In this document: piece by piece, positions 1 to 8,782 of the stretch | Numbering within the stretch: the stretch's first letter is position 1 | How the letters are laid out: each line of letters begins with the position of its first letter | Translations under genes and position numbers: made by a program | Notes under the pieces: model-generated | What the model was told of the DNA's origin: nothing | Databases searched by the model: none | The model's input: the letters and a program-made list of their open reading frames with translations, nothing else | NCBI GenBank assembly: GCA_018242445.1 | Contig: JAFEBW010000016.1 | Location: 41,299 to 105,298 of the forward strand | Reading direction: 5' to 3' | DNA: 64,000 nucleotides | Source of the DNA: Pseudomonadota bacterium | Lineage (GTDB): Bacteria > Pseudomonadota > Gammaproteobacteria > Xanthomonadales > Xanthomonadaceae

Positions 1-256
1 GATTGCCGACGTTGCGTACATCCATGTAGCCCGCCAACATGTCCGTGCCCGGCGGCGCGGCGCGCACCCAGGCGTTCTCGATGCGAACCGGCGCGGCGCG
101 CGCTGCCTTCGCAGCAGCCTTCGAAGACGACGCCGATGGCGTCGCAGATGGCATCGACATGGCCTTGGGCGCAGGCGTGGCCCGCAACCCACCCGTACCG
201 CCCGACAAGGCCACCGCGGCGCAAAGCGCGAACAGATGACGGCGATGGTTTTGCAT
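1..256 (-). CDS. PCu(A)C-type periplasmic copper chaperone, C-terminus missing
   Basis: The gene runs off the left edge; only the first 85 residues are present. The product starts with a basic stretch and a short hydrophobic signal segment (HRRHLFALCAAVAL), followed by an Ala/Ser/Lys-rich linker of about 35 residues. It then enters a conserved block with VRIENAWVRAAPPG and GYMDVRN, the typical opening of the PCu(A)C (DUF461) copper-chaperone domain. Members of that family bind Cu(I) in the periplasm and help metallate cytochrome oxidase. The His/Met ligands would lie in the missing part, so copper binding is inferred from family resemblance only. The start is the ATG at 256. Confidence 0.72.
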   Translation of the reverse strand, partial: MQNHRRHLFALCAAVALSGGTGGLRATPAPKAMSMPSATPSASSSKAAAKAARAAPVRIENAWVRAAPPGTDMLAGYMDVRNVGN

Positions 257-333
257 CCCCTGATTCTAACCTCGGCAACGTTGCGGTATCGTCGCGCGGT
301 TCCCTGCCAACTCCATCCAGACGGATCGACGAC

Positions 334-1092
334 ATGATCGAACTTCACACGCACGGCTCCATCCACGAAATCCGCCTGGCGCGCCCCCCGGTGAACGCGC
401 TCGTGCCGGAATTGCTGCAGGCCCTGCGTGCGGCGGTGGAAGACGCGCCTGGCAAGGGCGCGCGCGGAATCGTCCTGGCTGGTGGACAGGGAGTGTTCTC
501 CGGCGGCATGGATGTGCCGCACCTGATGGGTGTGGACGTGGTCGGGTTGCGCAGGGCCTGGGACGATTTCTTCGCTGCCTGCCACGCGCTGGCGAAGTCG
601 CCGGTGCCGGTGGTCGCGGCGGTCGGCGGTCACGCGCCGGCCGGTGGTTGCGTGCTCGCCCTGTGCTGCGATTACCGCGTGATGGCGCGCGCGCCCGACC
701 CCGCCAAACCGTTCCGCATCGGCTTGAACGAGGTGCAGGTGGGCTTGGCTGTGCCTGAAGGCGTCCAGCGGCTGTTGCGCCGCCTGGTTGGCCCGCGCCG
801 CGCCGAGCGGCTCATGGTCGCGGGGGCGCTGGTGCCGGCGCGCCGTGCGTTCGCCATCGGCATGGTGGATGAACTGGCCGACCTGCCCGAGGTCACGCCG
901 CGCGCGATCGGCTGGTTGAACGAACTGCTGGCCCTGCCCTCCAGCCCGATGCTGCGCACCCGTGCGCTGGCCCGCGCCGACGTGATCGACGCACTAGAAA
1001 ACCACGTCCACCTCGAGCGCTTCCTCGACGCATGGAACGAGCCGGATACGCAGGAGACCCTCAAGTCGCTGGTGGCGAAATTGAAGAAGTAG
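334..1092 (+). CDS. delta3,delta2-enoyl-CoA isomerase-like crotonase family protein
   Basis: A 252-residue crotonase-fold protein. Two oxyanion-hole segments are visible (SGGMDV near residue 57; HAPAGGC near 100-106), followed by CDYRVM and GLNEV with Glu133. The pattern PAGGC - CDYR - IGLNE is that of the mitochondrial ECI1 type, which shifts 3-enoyl-CoA to trans-2-enoyl-CoA with a single catalytic Glu, rather than of two-glutamate hydratases. The ATG at 334 is chosen because homology begins there; an upstream extension in the same frame has no family resemblance. It converges with the PHA synthase genes, so a shared role in acyl-CoA/PHA metabolism is plausible but inferred. A generic enoyl-CoA hydratase remains possible. 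Confidence 0.82.
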   Translation: MIELHTHGSIHEIRLARPPVNALVPELLQALRAAVEDAPGKGARGIVLAGGQGVFSGGMDVPHLMGVDVVGLRRAWDDFFAACHALAKSPVPVVAAVGGHAPAGGCVLALCCDYRVMARAPDPAKPFRIGLNEVQVGLAVPEGVQRLLRRLVGPRRAERLMVAGALVPARRAFAIGMVDELADLPEVTPRAIGWLNELLALPSSPMLRTRALARADVIDALENHVHLERFLDAWNEPDTQETLKSLVAKLKK

Positions 1093-1107
1093 CTGTCAGG
1101 TTCCAAC

Positions 1108-1131
1108 AAGCGCGCTGCATCACGCGCGCTT
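1108..1131. terminator. hairpin between convergent genes
   Basis: An 8-bp perfect stem (AAGCGCGC / GCGCGCTT) with an 8-base loop sits between the isomerase stop and the phaC stop and overlaps the last codons of phaC. There is no clear T-run, so a bidirectional terminator role is inferred from position. Confidence 0.45.
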
Positions 1132-2193
1132 GGCCAGCCAGCCGTGGATGGCGCTGGGCACTTCGCGCTGGGCGCGGCCGGAGACGTAGATGCCGATGTG
1201 GCCGCCCTTGAACGACAGCTCGCTGTAGTCCTTCGTGCCGGCCAGTTGCTTCAACGGGCGCGAGGCACTGGGCGGCACGAGGTGGTCCTGCTCGGCGAAC
1301 ACGTTGAGCACCGGCATGGTCACGCCCTTCAGCGACACCTCGCGGCCGCCGATCACGATGCCGCCATCGACGAAGCCGTTGCCCTGATAGAACTGCTTGA
1401 TGAACTGGCGGAACGCCTCGCCGGCCTGATCGGGCGAATCGAAGATCCACTTCTCCATGCGCAGGAAGTCCTCGAGCGCGTGCTTGTCGTCGAGGATGTC
1501 GGTCAGGCCGACGTACTTCTGCACGTTCAGGCGGAACGGTTTCAGCGTGAGGTAGCAGTAGTTCATCAAGTCGGCCGGCACATTGCCCAGGCCATCGACG
1601 AAGGCGTCCACGTCCATCCCGCGCGTCCAGTGCGAGAGCATGTTGTCGGCGGTGTGGAAGTCCACCGGCGTTACCATGGTGACGAGATTGCGGATCTTGT
1701 CCGCGTGCAGGGCCGCGTAGCACAGCGAGAACGCGCCGCCCTGGCAGATGCCGAGCAGGTTGATCGCATCGAGGCCGTGCTTCTCGCGCAGGAAGTCCAC
1801 GCAGCCGCCGAGGAAACGCTCGATGTAATCGGTGAGGTCGAGGTAGCGATCCGACAGGTCGGGATAGCCCCAGTCGATGATGTACACGTCCTCGCCCATC
1901 GACAGCAATTGCTTGACGATCGAACGGTCGGCCTGCAAGTCCACCATGTACGGGCGGTTGACCAGCGCGTAGCAGATCAGCAGCGGCACCTTCGCGGTCG
2001 GCGCGCGCTCGCCCTTGAAGCGGTACAGCACCAGCTTGCCGTCGCTGTAGACGGCTTCCCTGGCGGTGGCGCCGTAGTGCACATCGTCGAGTTCGCGCAG
2101 AGTGGACGCGCCGGACACCAGCTTGCGCTGCATGGACTGCGCTTCGTGCGCGAGACGGTCGGGAGACAGGTTCAGCGGTCCGTACATGGACAT
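1120..2193 (-). CDS. phaC: class III polyhydroxyalkanoate synthase catalytic subunit PhaC
   Basis: A 357-residue alpha/beta-hydrolase-type polymerase, the usual length of class III PhaC (about 355) and clearly shorter than class I/II enzymes. The lipase-like box with a cysteine nucleophile is seen at GICQGG (Cys150). The other triad members are Asp303 (AEQDHLVPP) and His332 (GGHIG). With PhaE it polymerises (R)-3-hydroxyacyl-CoA into PHA granules. An AAGGAG Shine-Dalgarno element lies 8 bases before the ATG at 2193. The gene follows phaE by 12 bp and is surely cotranscribed with it. Confidence 0.95.
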   Translation of the reverse strand: MSMYGPLNLSPDRLAHEAQSMQRKLVSGASTLRELDDVHYGATAREAVYSDGKLVLYRFKGERAPTAKVPLLICYALVNRPYMVDLQADRSIVKQLLSMGEDVYIIDWGYPDLSDRYLDLTDYIERFLGGCVDFLREKHGLDAINLLGICQGGAFSLCYAALHADKIRNLVTMVTPVDFHTADNMLSHWTRGMDVDAFVDGLGNVPADLMNYCYLTLKPFRLNVQKYVGLTDILDDKHALEDFLRMEKWIFDSPDQAGEAFRQFIKQFYQGNGFVDGGIVIGGREVSLKGVTMPVLNVFAEQDHLVPPSASRPLKQLAGTKDYSELSFKGGHIGIYVSGRAQREVPSAIHGWLAKRA

Positions 2194-2205
2194 CGGGATG
2201 GCTCC

Positions 2206-3270
2206 TTACTTGACGCGACGCGCGGCCGGTGCGGCGCGCTGGGTGGTGGGCTTGGATGCAGGCTTTTTTGCGGCAACGGGCTTGCTCGCAGCGGCAGCAG
2301 GCTTGACCGTCGTCTCGGCGCGCGCTTCCTCGGCATGTTTCGTGGCAGCAGGCATCGTGGTCGCGGACTTCGCCGCGCCCTGTTCCACCGCCGCCAGACG
2401 CGCCCGGATCTCGCGCAGCTCGCGCTCCAGACGGGTGACCTTGAGATGACTGGAATTGACCTCGGTGCGGGTGGGCATGCCCAACTGCGCGCTGGCGCGC
2501 TCCACTTCGCCGTTCACGCCGCAGCGCAGACGGCTTTGCGCGTTGACCAGCTCGCCGTAGGCCTTGCGGAACTCGGCGGTCATCGCCACCTCGCCCCAAG
2601 CCTCCTCGGCCGCGTCGATCCACAGGTCGAACAAGGCGCGCGCCGAGTCGACCTGCCGGCCCGGCTCGCTGCGCTCGGCCAGCTTGTCCTCGAACCTCGC
2701 GAATGCGCGCTGCCCGCATTCCATCAACTGCGCGTTGTAACCGTTCATCGCCTGTTGGTATTCGACCTGCGCCTTGCCCAGCGCCTGCCAGCGTTCCTGA
2801 TGCTCGCGCGCCAAGCCGAACGCAGGCAGATTGAACAGGCCGCTCCAGTTGCCGCGCAGCGCGTCCAGCCACGGGCCGGACTGCTGGAAGAAGTGCTCCA
2901 TGCCATGCGCATCGGGGCCGGACATGTTCTGGAACATGCCGGCGAAGGGGTTGTTCTCGATGCCCAGCGCGCGCTTCCATTCCGCCGCGATCTCGGAAGG
3001 GTTGACCGGCTTGCCGGCCAGCGTCTTGGCCAGATCCTGCATCTTGCCGAACCACTCGCCGGTGAGCTGGTTCATCCGCGATACCGTTTCATCGGTCTGC
3101 GCGCGGCCGTCCTTCGCCCACGGCGACCACAGATCCACCGCTTCCTTCCAGCCGGGGATCGCGTTGTCATGGCCGTTGCCGGCCTGCCGCGCCATCTCGC
3201 TCCACGCATTCCAGTACTGGCGCGAAAGCGCCTCGAAATCCCTGCCCCAACCTTCGGTCGAATGGCTCAT
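2206..3270 (-). CDS. phaE: class III PHA synthase subunit PhaE
   Basis: A 354-residue protein, mostly helical, with the N-terminal region of PhaE (YWNAWSEMARQ near residues 18-28). It ends in a coiled-coil-like heptad segment (LKVTRLERELREIRARLAAVE) and a Lys/Ala/Pro-rich tail of about 35 residues resembling phasin or histone-like tails. PhaE is the non-catalytic partner of class III PhaC. The start at 3270 (MSHSTEG) is preferred because AGGAGA lies 6 bases upstream; an in-frame ATG 18 bases earlier has no such site. The basic tail is longer than the core family needs and may bind DNA or granule surfaces; that is inference. Confidence 0.9.
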   Translation of the reverse strand: MSHSTEGWGRDFEALSRQYWNAWSEMARQAGNGHDNAIPGWKEAVDLWSPWAKDGRAQTDETVSRMNQLTGEWFGKMQDLAKTLAGKPVNPSEIAAEWKRALGIENNPFAGMFQNMSGPDAHGMEHFFQQSGPWLDALRGNWSGLFNLPAFGLAREHQERWQALGKAQVEYQQAMNGYNAQLMECGQRAFARFEDKLAERSEPGRQVDSARALFDLWIDAAEEAWGEVAMTAEFRKAYGELVNAQSRLRCGVNGEVERASAQLGMPTRTEVNSSHLKVTRLERELREIRARLAAVEQGAAKSATTMPAATKHAEEARAETTVKPAAAASKPVAAKKPASKPTTQRAAPAARRVK

Positions 3271-3451
3271 CGCGGTCTCCTGCCACACGGTCGTGGCGAT
3301 CGGCGCATGCTAGCACCGCGCCATGCTGCATCGCAACATTTCGCTGCGCCGCGTGCGCGGCGAAAGGCCGCGCGGCGATCGCCGGCGACTGCGCAGAAAG
3401 TGCCGCATCGCCTTCACTAGCGCCAGCTGCAGCGCCACCGAACCTGACGGC

Positions 3452-3793
3452 TCAGGCGGCGCGATCGGCGTCCGTGGTGAAGCTCTCGCCGCAGCCGCAG
3501 CCGTCGGTGGCGTTCGGGTTGTCGAACGTGAACTGCGAATTCAAGCCGCTGCGCACGAAGTCGATGCGCGTGCCGCGCACCAGCGGCAGGCTGTGCGCGT
3601 CGACCACCACGCGCACGCCATCGATGTCGAGGACGGTATCGGCATCGCCGATGCTGTCCGCGAAATCCACCACATAGCCCCAGCCCGAACAACCGCGACG
3701 GCGCACGCCGAAGCGCAACCCGGCCTTGTCCGGCTGACCGGCAAGGAAGTTGCGGATGCGTTCGAGCGCGGTGGGCGTGAAGGAAAGTTCCAT
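3452..3793 (-). CDS. A-type iron-sulfur carrier protein (IscA/ErpA family)
   Basis: A 113-residue HesB/IscA-fold protein with the three conserved cysteines: Cys35 in GCSGWGY and Cys99 and Cys101 in the C-terminal CGCG motif. These proteins accept and pass on Fe-S clusters or iron to apo-enzymes. The start is placed at the ATG for MELSFTP, where family similarity begins; an earlier in-frame ATG 33 bases upstream would add an unconserved peptide. It stands alone, without iscS/iscU/hscBA, so ErpA is more likely than IscA, but the sequence does not decide between the two. Confidence 0.88.
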   Translation of the reverse strand: MELSFTPTALERIRNFLAGQPDKAGLRFGVRRRGCSGWGYVVDFADSIGDADTVLDIDGVRVVVDAHSLPLVRGTRIDFVRSGLNSQFTFDNPNATDGCGCGESFTTDADRAA

Positions 3794-3944
3794 CGGCTGA
3801 TTATAGCTGCATGCTGCACGCCGCATGCGCGAACACGGCCGTGCTCGTCGTGCTCACATTCATGACCATGGCGCAGGGTCAAACAGCCACCTGCGTCTCC
3901 GTTATCATGGCGGGCTTGAAAGCACATCGGTGGAGATGCACGGC

Positions 3945-5366
3945 ATGACGACGGCAAGCGGCACCGCACAATCCATCAGCGTCGCGCAGGCGCTCGAAAA
4001 CAAGGCATTGGAAGGCAGCACGGTCAGCGTGCGCGGCTGGGTGCGCACGCGCCGCGACTCGAAGGCCGGGTTGTCCTTCGTCAACGTGAGCGACGGCTCG
4101 TGCTTCCATCCGGTCCAGGTGGTCGCGCCGGTGTCGCTGCCCAACTACGAATCCGAGATCAAGCGCCTCACGCCCGGCTGCGCGGTGATCGCCACCGGCA
4201 CGCTGGTCGCCTCGCAAGGGCAAGGCCAGTCGCTGGAAATGCAGGCCGGCGCCATCGAAGTCGTCGGCTGGGTCGAAGACCCGCTGACCTACCCGATCCA
4301 GCCCAAGCCGATGTCGCCGGAGTTCCTGCGCGAGATCGCCCACCTGCGCCCGCGCACCAACCTGTTCGGCGCGGTGGCGCGCATCCGCGATTGCCTGTCC
4401 AAGGCGATCCATCGCTTCTTCCACGAGAACGGCTATTTCTGGATCAACACGCCGATCATCACCACCTCCGACGCCGAAGGCGCCGGGCAAATGTTCCGCG
4501 TGTCCACGCTCGACCTGATGCACCTGCCACGCAACGACAAGGGCGCGGTGGATTTTTCGCAGGATTTCTTCGGCAAGGAAACCTTCCTTACCGTCTCCGG
4601 CCAGCTCAACGTGGAGGCGTATTGCCTCGCGCTGAGCAAGGTCTATACCTTCGGCCCGACTTTCCGCGCGGAGAACTCCAACACCTCGCGACACCTCGCC
4701 GAGTTCTGGATGATCGAGCCGGAGATCGCCTTCGCGGGGTTGAAGGAAGACGCCGATCTGGCCGAGGCCTTCCTCAAGTACGTGTTCAAGGCGGTACTCG
4801 ACGAGCGCGCCGACGACATGGCCTTCATCGCCGAGCGTGTCGAAAAGACAGCGGTATCGCGCCTGCAAGCCTTCATCGCCCAGCCCTTCGAGCGCATCGA
4901 CTACACCGACGCGGTGGCGCTGCTGCAAAAATCCGGGCAGAAGTTCGACTTCCCGGTCGAATGGGGGCTGGATTTGCAGACCGAGCACGAACGCTGGCTC
5001 ACCGAGCAGCACGTCGGCCGGCCGGTGGTGGTGATGAACTACCCCGAGCAGATCAAGGCCTTCTACATGCGTCTGAACGACGACGGACGCACCGTCGCCG
5101 CGATGGACGTGCTGGCGCCGGGCATCGGCGAGATCATCGGCGGATCGCAGCGCGAGGAGCGCCTCGACGTTCTGGATGCGCGCATGGCGCAGTTCGGCCT
5201 GGATGCGGCGCATTACCAGTGGTACCGCGACTTCCGCCGCTACGGCACGGTGCCGCATGCCGGCTTCGGGCTGGGCTTCGAGCGGTTGGTGGTGTACGTG
5301 TGCGGGCTGACCAACATCCGCGACGCCATCCCCTACCCGCGCGCGCCGGGACTGGCGACGTTCTGA
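3945..5366 (+). CDS. asnS: asparaginyl-tRNA synthetase
   Basis: A 473-residue class IIb aminoacyl-tRNA synthetase. The N-terminal OB-fold anticodon-binding domain carries [12 protein letters not shown] near residue 24. The catalytic core has motif 2 ([17 protein letters not shown]) and motif 3 ([10 protein letters not shown] near the C-terminus). The ENSNTSRH variant and [10 protein letters not shown] identify AsnRS rather than AspRS. Length matches E. coli AsnRS (466). A GGAG lies 9 bases before the ATG at 3945; an ATG at 3936 overlaps that site and is less likely. Confidence 0.96.
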   Translation: MTTASGTAQSISVAQALENKALEGSTVSVRGWVRTRRDSKAGLSFVNVSDGSCFHPVQVVAPVSLPNYESEIKRLTPGCAVIATGTLVASQGQGQSLEMQAGAIEVVGWVEDPLTYPIQPKPMSPEFLREIAHLRPRTNLFGAVARIRDCLSKAIHRFFHENGYFWINTPIITTSDAEGAGQMFRVSTLDLMHLPRNDKGAVDFSQDFFGKETFLTVSGQLNVEAYCLALSKVYTFGPTFRAENSNTSRHLAEFWMIEPEIAFAGLKEDADLAEAFLKYVFKAVLDERADDMAFIAERVEKTAVSRLQAFIAQPFERIDYTDAVALLQKSGQKFDFPVEWGLDLQTEHERWLTEQHVGRPVVVMNYPEQIKAFYMRLNDDGRTVAAMDVLAPGIGEIIGGSQREERLDVLDARMAQFGLDAAHYQWYRDFRRYGTVPHAGFGLGFERLVVYVCGLTNIRDAIPYPRAPGLATF

Positions 5367-5379
5367 CCGGGCCGCCACG

Positions 5380-5700
5380 ATGAATTATTCGATGGCACTC
5401 ACTTTTTCGCTGGTCGGCGTGGCGGTCGTCATCAGCGGGCTGGTGGCCTTCGTGTTTTTCTGGCCGATGTCGGTGGTGCACCTGCGCGACCGCCATCCCG
5501 ACGTGCATGCGCGCCTCGGCGGTGTCGGCATGATCGCGCCATCCACGCTGCTGTGGCTGCTCGCCGGCCGTTACCATGCCTTGCGCGATCCGGGCATGAA
5601 CGGCTTGGCGACGCCGGCACGCATCGCGCTGGTGTGCACCTTGTTCGGCGCGGCCAGTGCGCTGGTTTTCGGTTTCGTGGCGTGGATGCTCAAACCCTGA
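5380..5700 (+). CDS. small membrane protein with two predicted transmembrane helices
   Basis: A 106-residue protein beginning 13 bp after asnS and probably cotranscribed with it. Hydrophobic segments span about residues 7-29 and 82-103, and between them lies a hydrophilic loop with RDRHPDVHARLGGVG. The arrangement (TM, loop with a Gly-Gly turn and an aromatic RY segment, TM) vaguely recalls UspB-type proteins, but similarity is too weak to name it. No function is assigned. Confidence 0.6.
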   Translation: MNYSMALTFSLVGVAVVISGLVAFVFFWPMSVVHLRDRHPDVHARLGGVGMIAPSTLLWLLAGRYHALRDPGMNGLATPARIALVCTLFGAASALVFGFVAWMLKP

Positions 5701-5845
5701 AATCGACACGAGCCGACGGCTTTCGTTCATGCTGGGGCAGGCACGATTTCACGAAGGGCGCTGGTTGTCGTACCGATGCGACAAGCATGACGAACACGCG
5801 CTTGCGGCGAATCCATCGAACCCCGGAAGCACACGGAGACATCCC

Positions 5846-6178
5846 ATGTATTCCGAAGACGAACACAGCCAATCCTCCGAGCAATGGTGGCTCGCCACCG
5901 TCGGCAACCAGCTCGTGTGGGCGCGCCTGCGCGTGCGCGACAGCGGCATCGCCGAGATCATGGATTGCGACGGCCGCACCGATGTGTACGACAGCGACGA
6001 TTCCGCGCAGGCCGCGCTGCTCGACGCCGATTTCCGCGCCTGGGACGGGCTCGACGCGGACGATGCCGACGCGATGGGTTTCGACCTCGACGACATCGCT
6101 CCGCCGGACGGCGTGGAGGGCGCGGACGCCGATGAATTGCGCGCACTCATGACCCAGCGGCTGCCGCCACGGCATTGA
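5846..6178 (+). CDS. hypothetical small acidic protein
   Basis: A 110-residue protein preceded by GGAGA 7 bases before the ATG. The first half has a beta-rich, Trp-containing pattern (QWWLATVGNQLVWARLRV, then AEIMDCDGRTDVYDS) and the second half is very acidic (DGLDADDADAMGFDLDD). No signal peptide or membrane segment is present. I do not recognise the family; the good ribosome binding site and codon usage like its neighbours support a real gene. Confidence 0.55.
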   Translation: MYSEDEHSQSSEQWWLATVGNQLVWARLRVRDSGIAEIMDCDGRTDVYDSDDSAQAALLDADFRAWDGLDADDADAMGFDLDDIAPPDGVEGADADELRALMTQRLPPRH

Positions 6179-6215
6179 TCTTTTCCGGCACGCGACCCTT
6201 TACAGTACCCACACC

Positions 6216-7004
6216 ATGGATCTGAACCTCACCGGCAAGCACGCCCTCGTCTGCGGCGCATCGCAGGGCATCGGCCTGGCCTGCGCGATCGAACTGGCCA
6301 GGCTCGGCGCGGACATCACCCTGCTCGCCCGCCGCGTCGATCTGCTGACGGTCTTGTCCGGGCAATTGCCGCGCACGCACGCCCGGCAGCGCCACGACTG
6401 GCTGGCGGCCGATACCAGCGATACCCACGGCCTGCGGGAAGCGGTCGCCGCATCGATCGCCGACCACCCCGTGCATGTGCTGGTCAACAACTCCGGCGGG
6501 CCGCCGCCGGGTACGGTGCGCGATGCCAGCGAGGACGCCTTTCTCGCCGCGTTCCGCAGCCATCTGCTGGCCAATCAGGCGCTGGCCGATGCGGTCGTGC
6601 CGGGCATGCTTGCCGCCGGTTACGGCCGCATCGTCAACGTGATCTCGACCTCGGTGAAGGAACCCATCCCCGGCATCGGCGTTTCCAACGTCACCCGCGG
6701 CGCGGTCGCGAGCTGGGCCAAGACGCTGGCGCGCGAACTGGCCCCGCACGGCATCACCGTCAACAACGTGCTGCCCGGATCCACACATACCCCGCGCATC
6801 GAGCAGATCATCGCCGCACGCGCGAACAAAACCGGCAACAGCCAGGGCGAGGTGCTGGCCGACATGCAGGCCGAGGTGCCGATGGGCCGCTTCGCCGATC
6901 CATCGGAAATCGCCGCCGCGGTCGCCTTCCTCGCCTCGCCGGCGGCGTCCTACATCACCGGCATCAATCTGCCGGTGGATGGCGGGCGCACGCGCTCGCT
7001 GTGA
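6216..7004 (+). CDS. SDR-family oxidoreductase with altered catalytic YxxxK motif
   Basis: A 262-residue Rossmann-fold protein with an intact NAD(P)-binding GASQGIG (residues 14-20), the NNSGG element (91-95) and the C-terminal PVDGG. At the place where classical SDRs have Tyr-x-x-x-Lys it reads S157-N-V-T-R161, although the preceding Ser (NVIST, 144) and the following AKTLAREL block align well. A group of FabG-like SDRs with SN-x-x-R at this place exists, so this may be a stable subfamily rather than a mutation. The reaction is unknown. It lies about 300 bp upstream of the 2-aminomuconate-type cluster, with a repeat element between. Confidence 0.85.
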   Translation: MDLNLTGKHALVCGASQGIGLACAIELARLGADITLLARRVDLLTVLSGQLPRTHARQRHDWLAADTSDTHGLREAVAASIADHPVHVLVNNSGGPPPGTVRDASEDAFLAAFRSHLLANQALADAVVPGMLAAGYGRIVNVISTSVKEPIPGIGVSNVTRGAVASWAKTLARELAPHGITVNNVLPGSTHTPRIEQIIAARANKTGNSQGEVLADMQAEVPMGRFADPSEIAAAVAFLASPAASYITGINLPVDGGRTRSL

Positions 7005-7090
7005 CGCGCGTGACGCGCGTGACGCGACATCGGCTATCGAAGACGCCAGCGACAATGGGAGCTGCCAATCCCCAAAGTACAACAAATGCG

Positions 7091-7250
7091 CTCCCTGCCC
7101 CGCCTGCGGGGAGGGTGGGGGTGGGGGCAGTCGGCACCCAAAGCTCCCCCCATCCCAGCCTTCCTGCCCTGCCGGGCGTTCTTCGGCGCGCGAACTGCCA
7201 CAGGCAGTTCGCATGCGCGCCTCATCACCCCCCGCAAGCGGGGGAAGGGG
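7091..7250. repeat. bipartite GC-rich palindromic element containing an inner hairpin repeat
   Basis: This fills most of the 305-bp gap before the aldehyde dehydrogenase. The left half is a GC hairpin followed by GGGTGGGGGTGGGGG. The right half is CCCCCCATCCCAGCCTTCC and, further on, the hairpin CCCCCGCAAGCGGGGG. The two halves are near inverted copies. Between them lies a second motif (7172-7228): CGGGCGTTCTTCGG followed by a long hairpin, GGCGCGCGAACTGCC paired with GGCAGTTCGC..GCGCGCC at 7185-7221. The bipartite plan recurs at 9984-10076, 18749-18837 and, divergently, 53091-53211; the inner motif recurs at 53222-53372. Just before, at 7003-7025, TGACGCGCG is repeated in tandem. Confidence 0.7.
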
Positions 7251-7309
7251 TAAAAGCGGTTTTGGTCGAACGATCAGAGAATAGTGTTCATTCGCGCTAA
7301 GCTTTCCCG

Positions 7310-8776
7310 ATGACTGCGCTCCTGCATTTGACCCACCTGATCGGCGGCGAAGCCCGCGCCGGCGATGCGGCCAGCGCACCGCCCGTCCACGATCCAGCGA
7401 CCGGCACAGCCTTCGCCACTTGTCCGGCTGGCAGTGCGAGCGATGTCGATGCCGCCGTGCGTGCCGCGCAGGCTGCGTTCCCGGCGTGGTCGAGCCTGCC
7501 CAACGAAACCCGCGCGCGCTGGCTGAACCAACTCGCCGACGCGCTGGAAGCACGCATCGACGATTTCGCGCAGGCCGAGTCGCGCGATGGCGGCAAGCCG
7601 CTGAAGCTGGCGCGCGAAATCGAAATCCCGCGCGCGGCGCAGAACTTGCGCTTCTTCGCCGCGGCCGCGACGCAATTCGCCAGCGAATCGCATCATGGAC
7701 AGGCCGGGTTGAATTACACCCTGCGCGCACCGCTGGGCGTGGTTGGCTGCATCAGCCCGTGGAACCTGCCGCTGTACCTGTTCACATGGAAGATCGCCCC
7801 GGCGCTGGCGACCGGCAATTGCGTGGTCGCCAAGCCATCCGAAATCACCCCGGTCACGGCCTGGATGCTCGGCGAACTGACGCGTGACATCGGATTCCCC
7901 CCCGGCGTACTCAATATCGTGCATGGACTCGGCCCCGTCGTCGGCAAGGCGCTGGTCGAACATCCCGGCATCAAGGCGGTGAGCTTCACCGGCAGCACGG
8001 CGGTCGGCCGCCAGATCGCCGCGCACTGCGGCCCGGCGTTGAAGAAGACCTCGCTGGAACTGGGCGGCAAGAACGCCACTGTCGTGTTTGCCGATGCCTT
8101 TGCCGATCCATCGCGCCGCGAGCGGCTGCTCGACACGGTGGTGCGCGCGGCGTTCCAGAACAGCGGGCAGATCTGCCTGTGCGGTTCGCGCATCCTGATC
8201 GAACGCAGTGTGTATGCAGATTTCCGCGATGCCTTCCTCGCCCGCGTGCATGCATTGCGCGCCGGCGATCCGTTCGATCCGGCCACCCGCCTCGGCCCGC
8301 TGGTGTCGCGCGCGCATTTCGACAAGGTGCTCGCCTGCATCGCCCTTGCCCGCAGCGAGGGCGGCCATGTGCTGTGCGGTGGAGATGCGCTGCAACCGGA
8401 GGGTCGCTGCGCGGACGGCTGGTTCATCGCTCCGACCGTGATCGAGGGATTGGGCCCGGAGTGCCGCAGCAACACCGAGGAAATCTTCGGCCCGGTGGTC
8501 ACCCTGCAAGCCTTCGACGACGACGCACACGCGCTGGCGCTGGCCAATGCCACGCCTTACGGCCTGTCGGCCAGCGTGTGGACGCAGCGGCTTGATCGCG
8601 CGCACCGCATCGCCGCCGGCCTGCACTGCGGCATCGTGTGGATCAACACCTGGCTGCTGCGCGACCTGCGCACGCCATTCGGCGGCGTCGGCCAGTCGGG
8701 CATGGGTCGCGAAGGCGGCATGGAAGCCATGCGTTTTTTCACCGAACCGAAAAACATCTGCATCCAACTGGACTGA
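7310..8776 (+). CDS. aldehyde dehydrogenase, probable 2-aminomuconate/2-hydroxymuconate semialdehyde dehydrogenase
   Basis: A 488-residue NAD(P)-dependent aldehyde dehydrogenase. The catalytic set is complete: Asn152 (SPWNLP), Glu250 (LELGGKN) and Cys289 (NSGQIC), with the cofactor-binding GSTAVG at 228-233. The sequence around PWNLPLYLFTWKIAPALATGN and the C-terminal GGVGQSGMGREGG resemble AmnC/NbaE-type 2-aminomuconate-6-semialdehyde dehydrogenases. A RidA-type deaminase and 3-hydroxyanthranilate dioxygenase lie downstream on the same strand, so oxidation of 2-aminomuconate semialdehyde to 2-aminomuconate is the best guess. The start is the ATG at 7310; a carbonic anhydrase gene follows by 6 bp. 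Confidence 0.85.
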   Translation: MTALLHLTHLIGGEARAGDAASAPPVHDPATGTAFATCPAGSASDVDAAVRAAQAAFPAWSSLPNETRARWLNQLADALEARIDDFAQAESRDGGKPLKLAREIEIPRAAQNLRFFAAAATQFASESHHGQAGLNYTLRAPLGVVGCISPWNLPLYLFTWKIAPALATGNCVVAKPSEITPVTAWMLGELTRDIGFPPGVLNIVHGLGPVVGKALVEHPGIKAVSFTGSTAVGRQIAAHCGPALKKTSLELGGKNATVVFADAFADPSRRERLLDTVVRAAFQNSGQICLCGSRILIERSVYADFRDAFLARVHALRAGDPFDPATRLGPLVSRAHFDKVLACIALARSEGGHVLCGGDALQPEGRCADGWFIAPTVIEGLGPECRSNTEEIFGPVVTLQAFDDDAHALALANATPYGLSASVWTQRLDRAHRIAAGLHCGIVWINTWLLRDLRTPFGGVGQSGMGREGGMEAMRFFTEPKNICIQLD

Positions 8777-8782
8777 GAGACC

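Noticed and set aside
39..239. Plus-strand open frame at the left edge
   Set aside because: It is antisense to the copper chaperone gene, whose signal peptide and domain motifs are recognisable.
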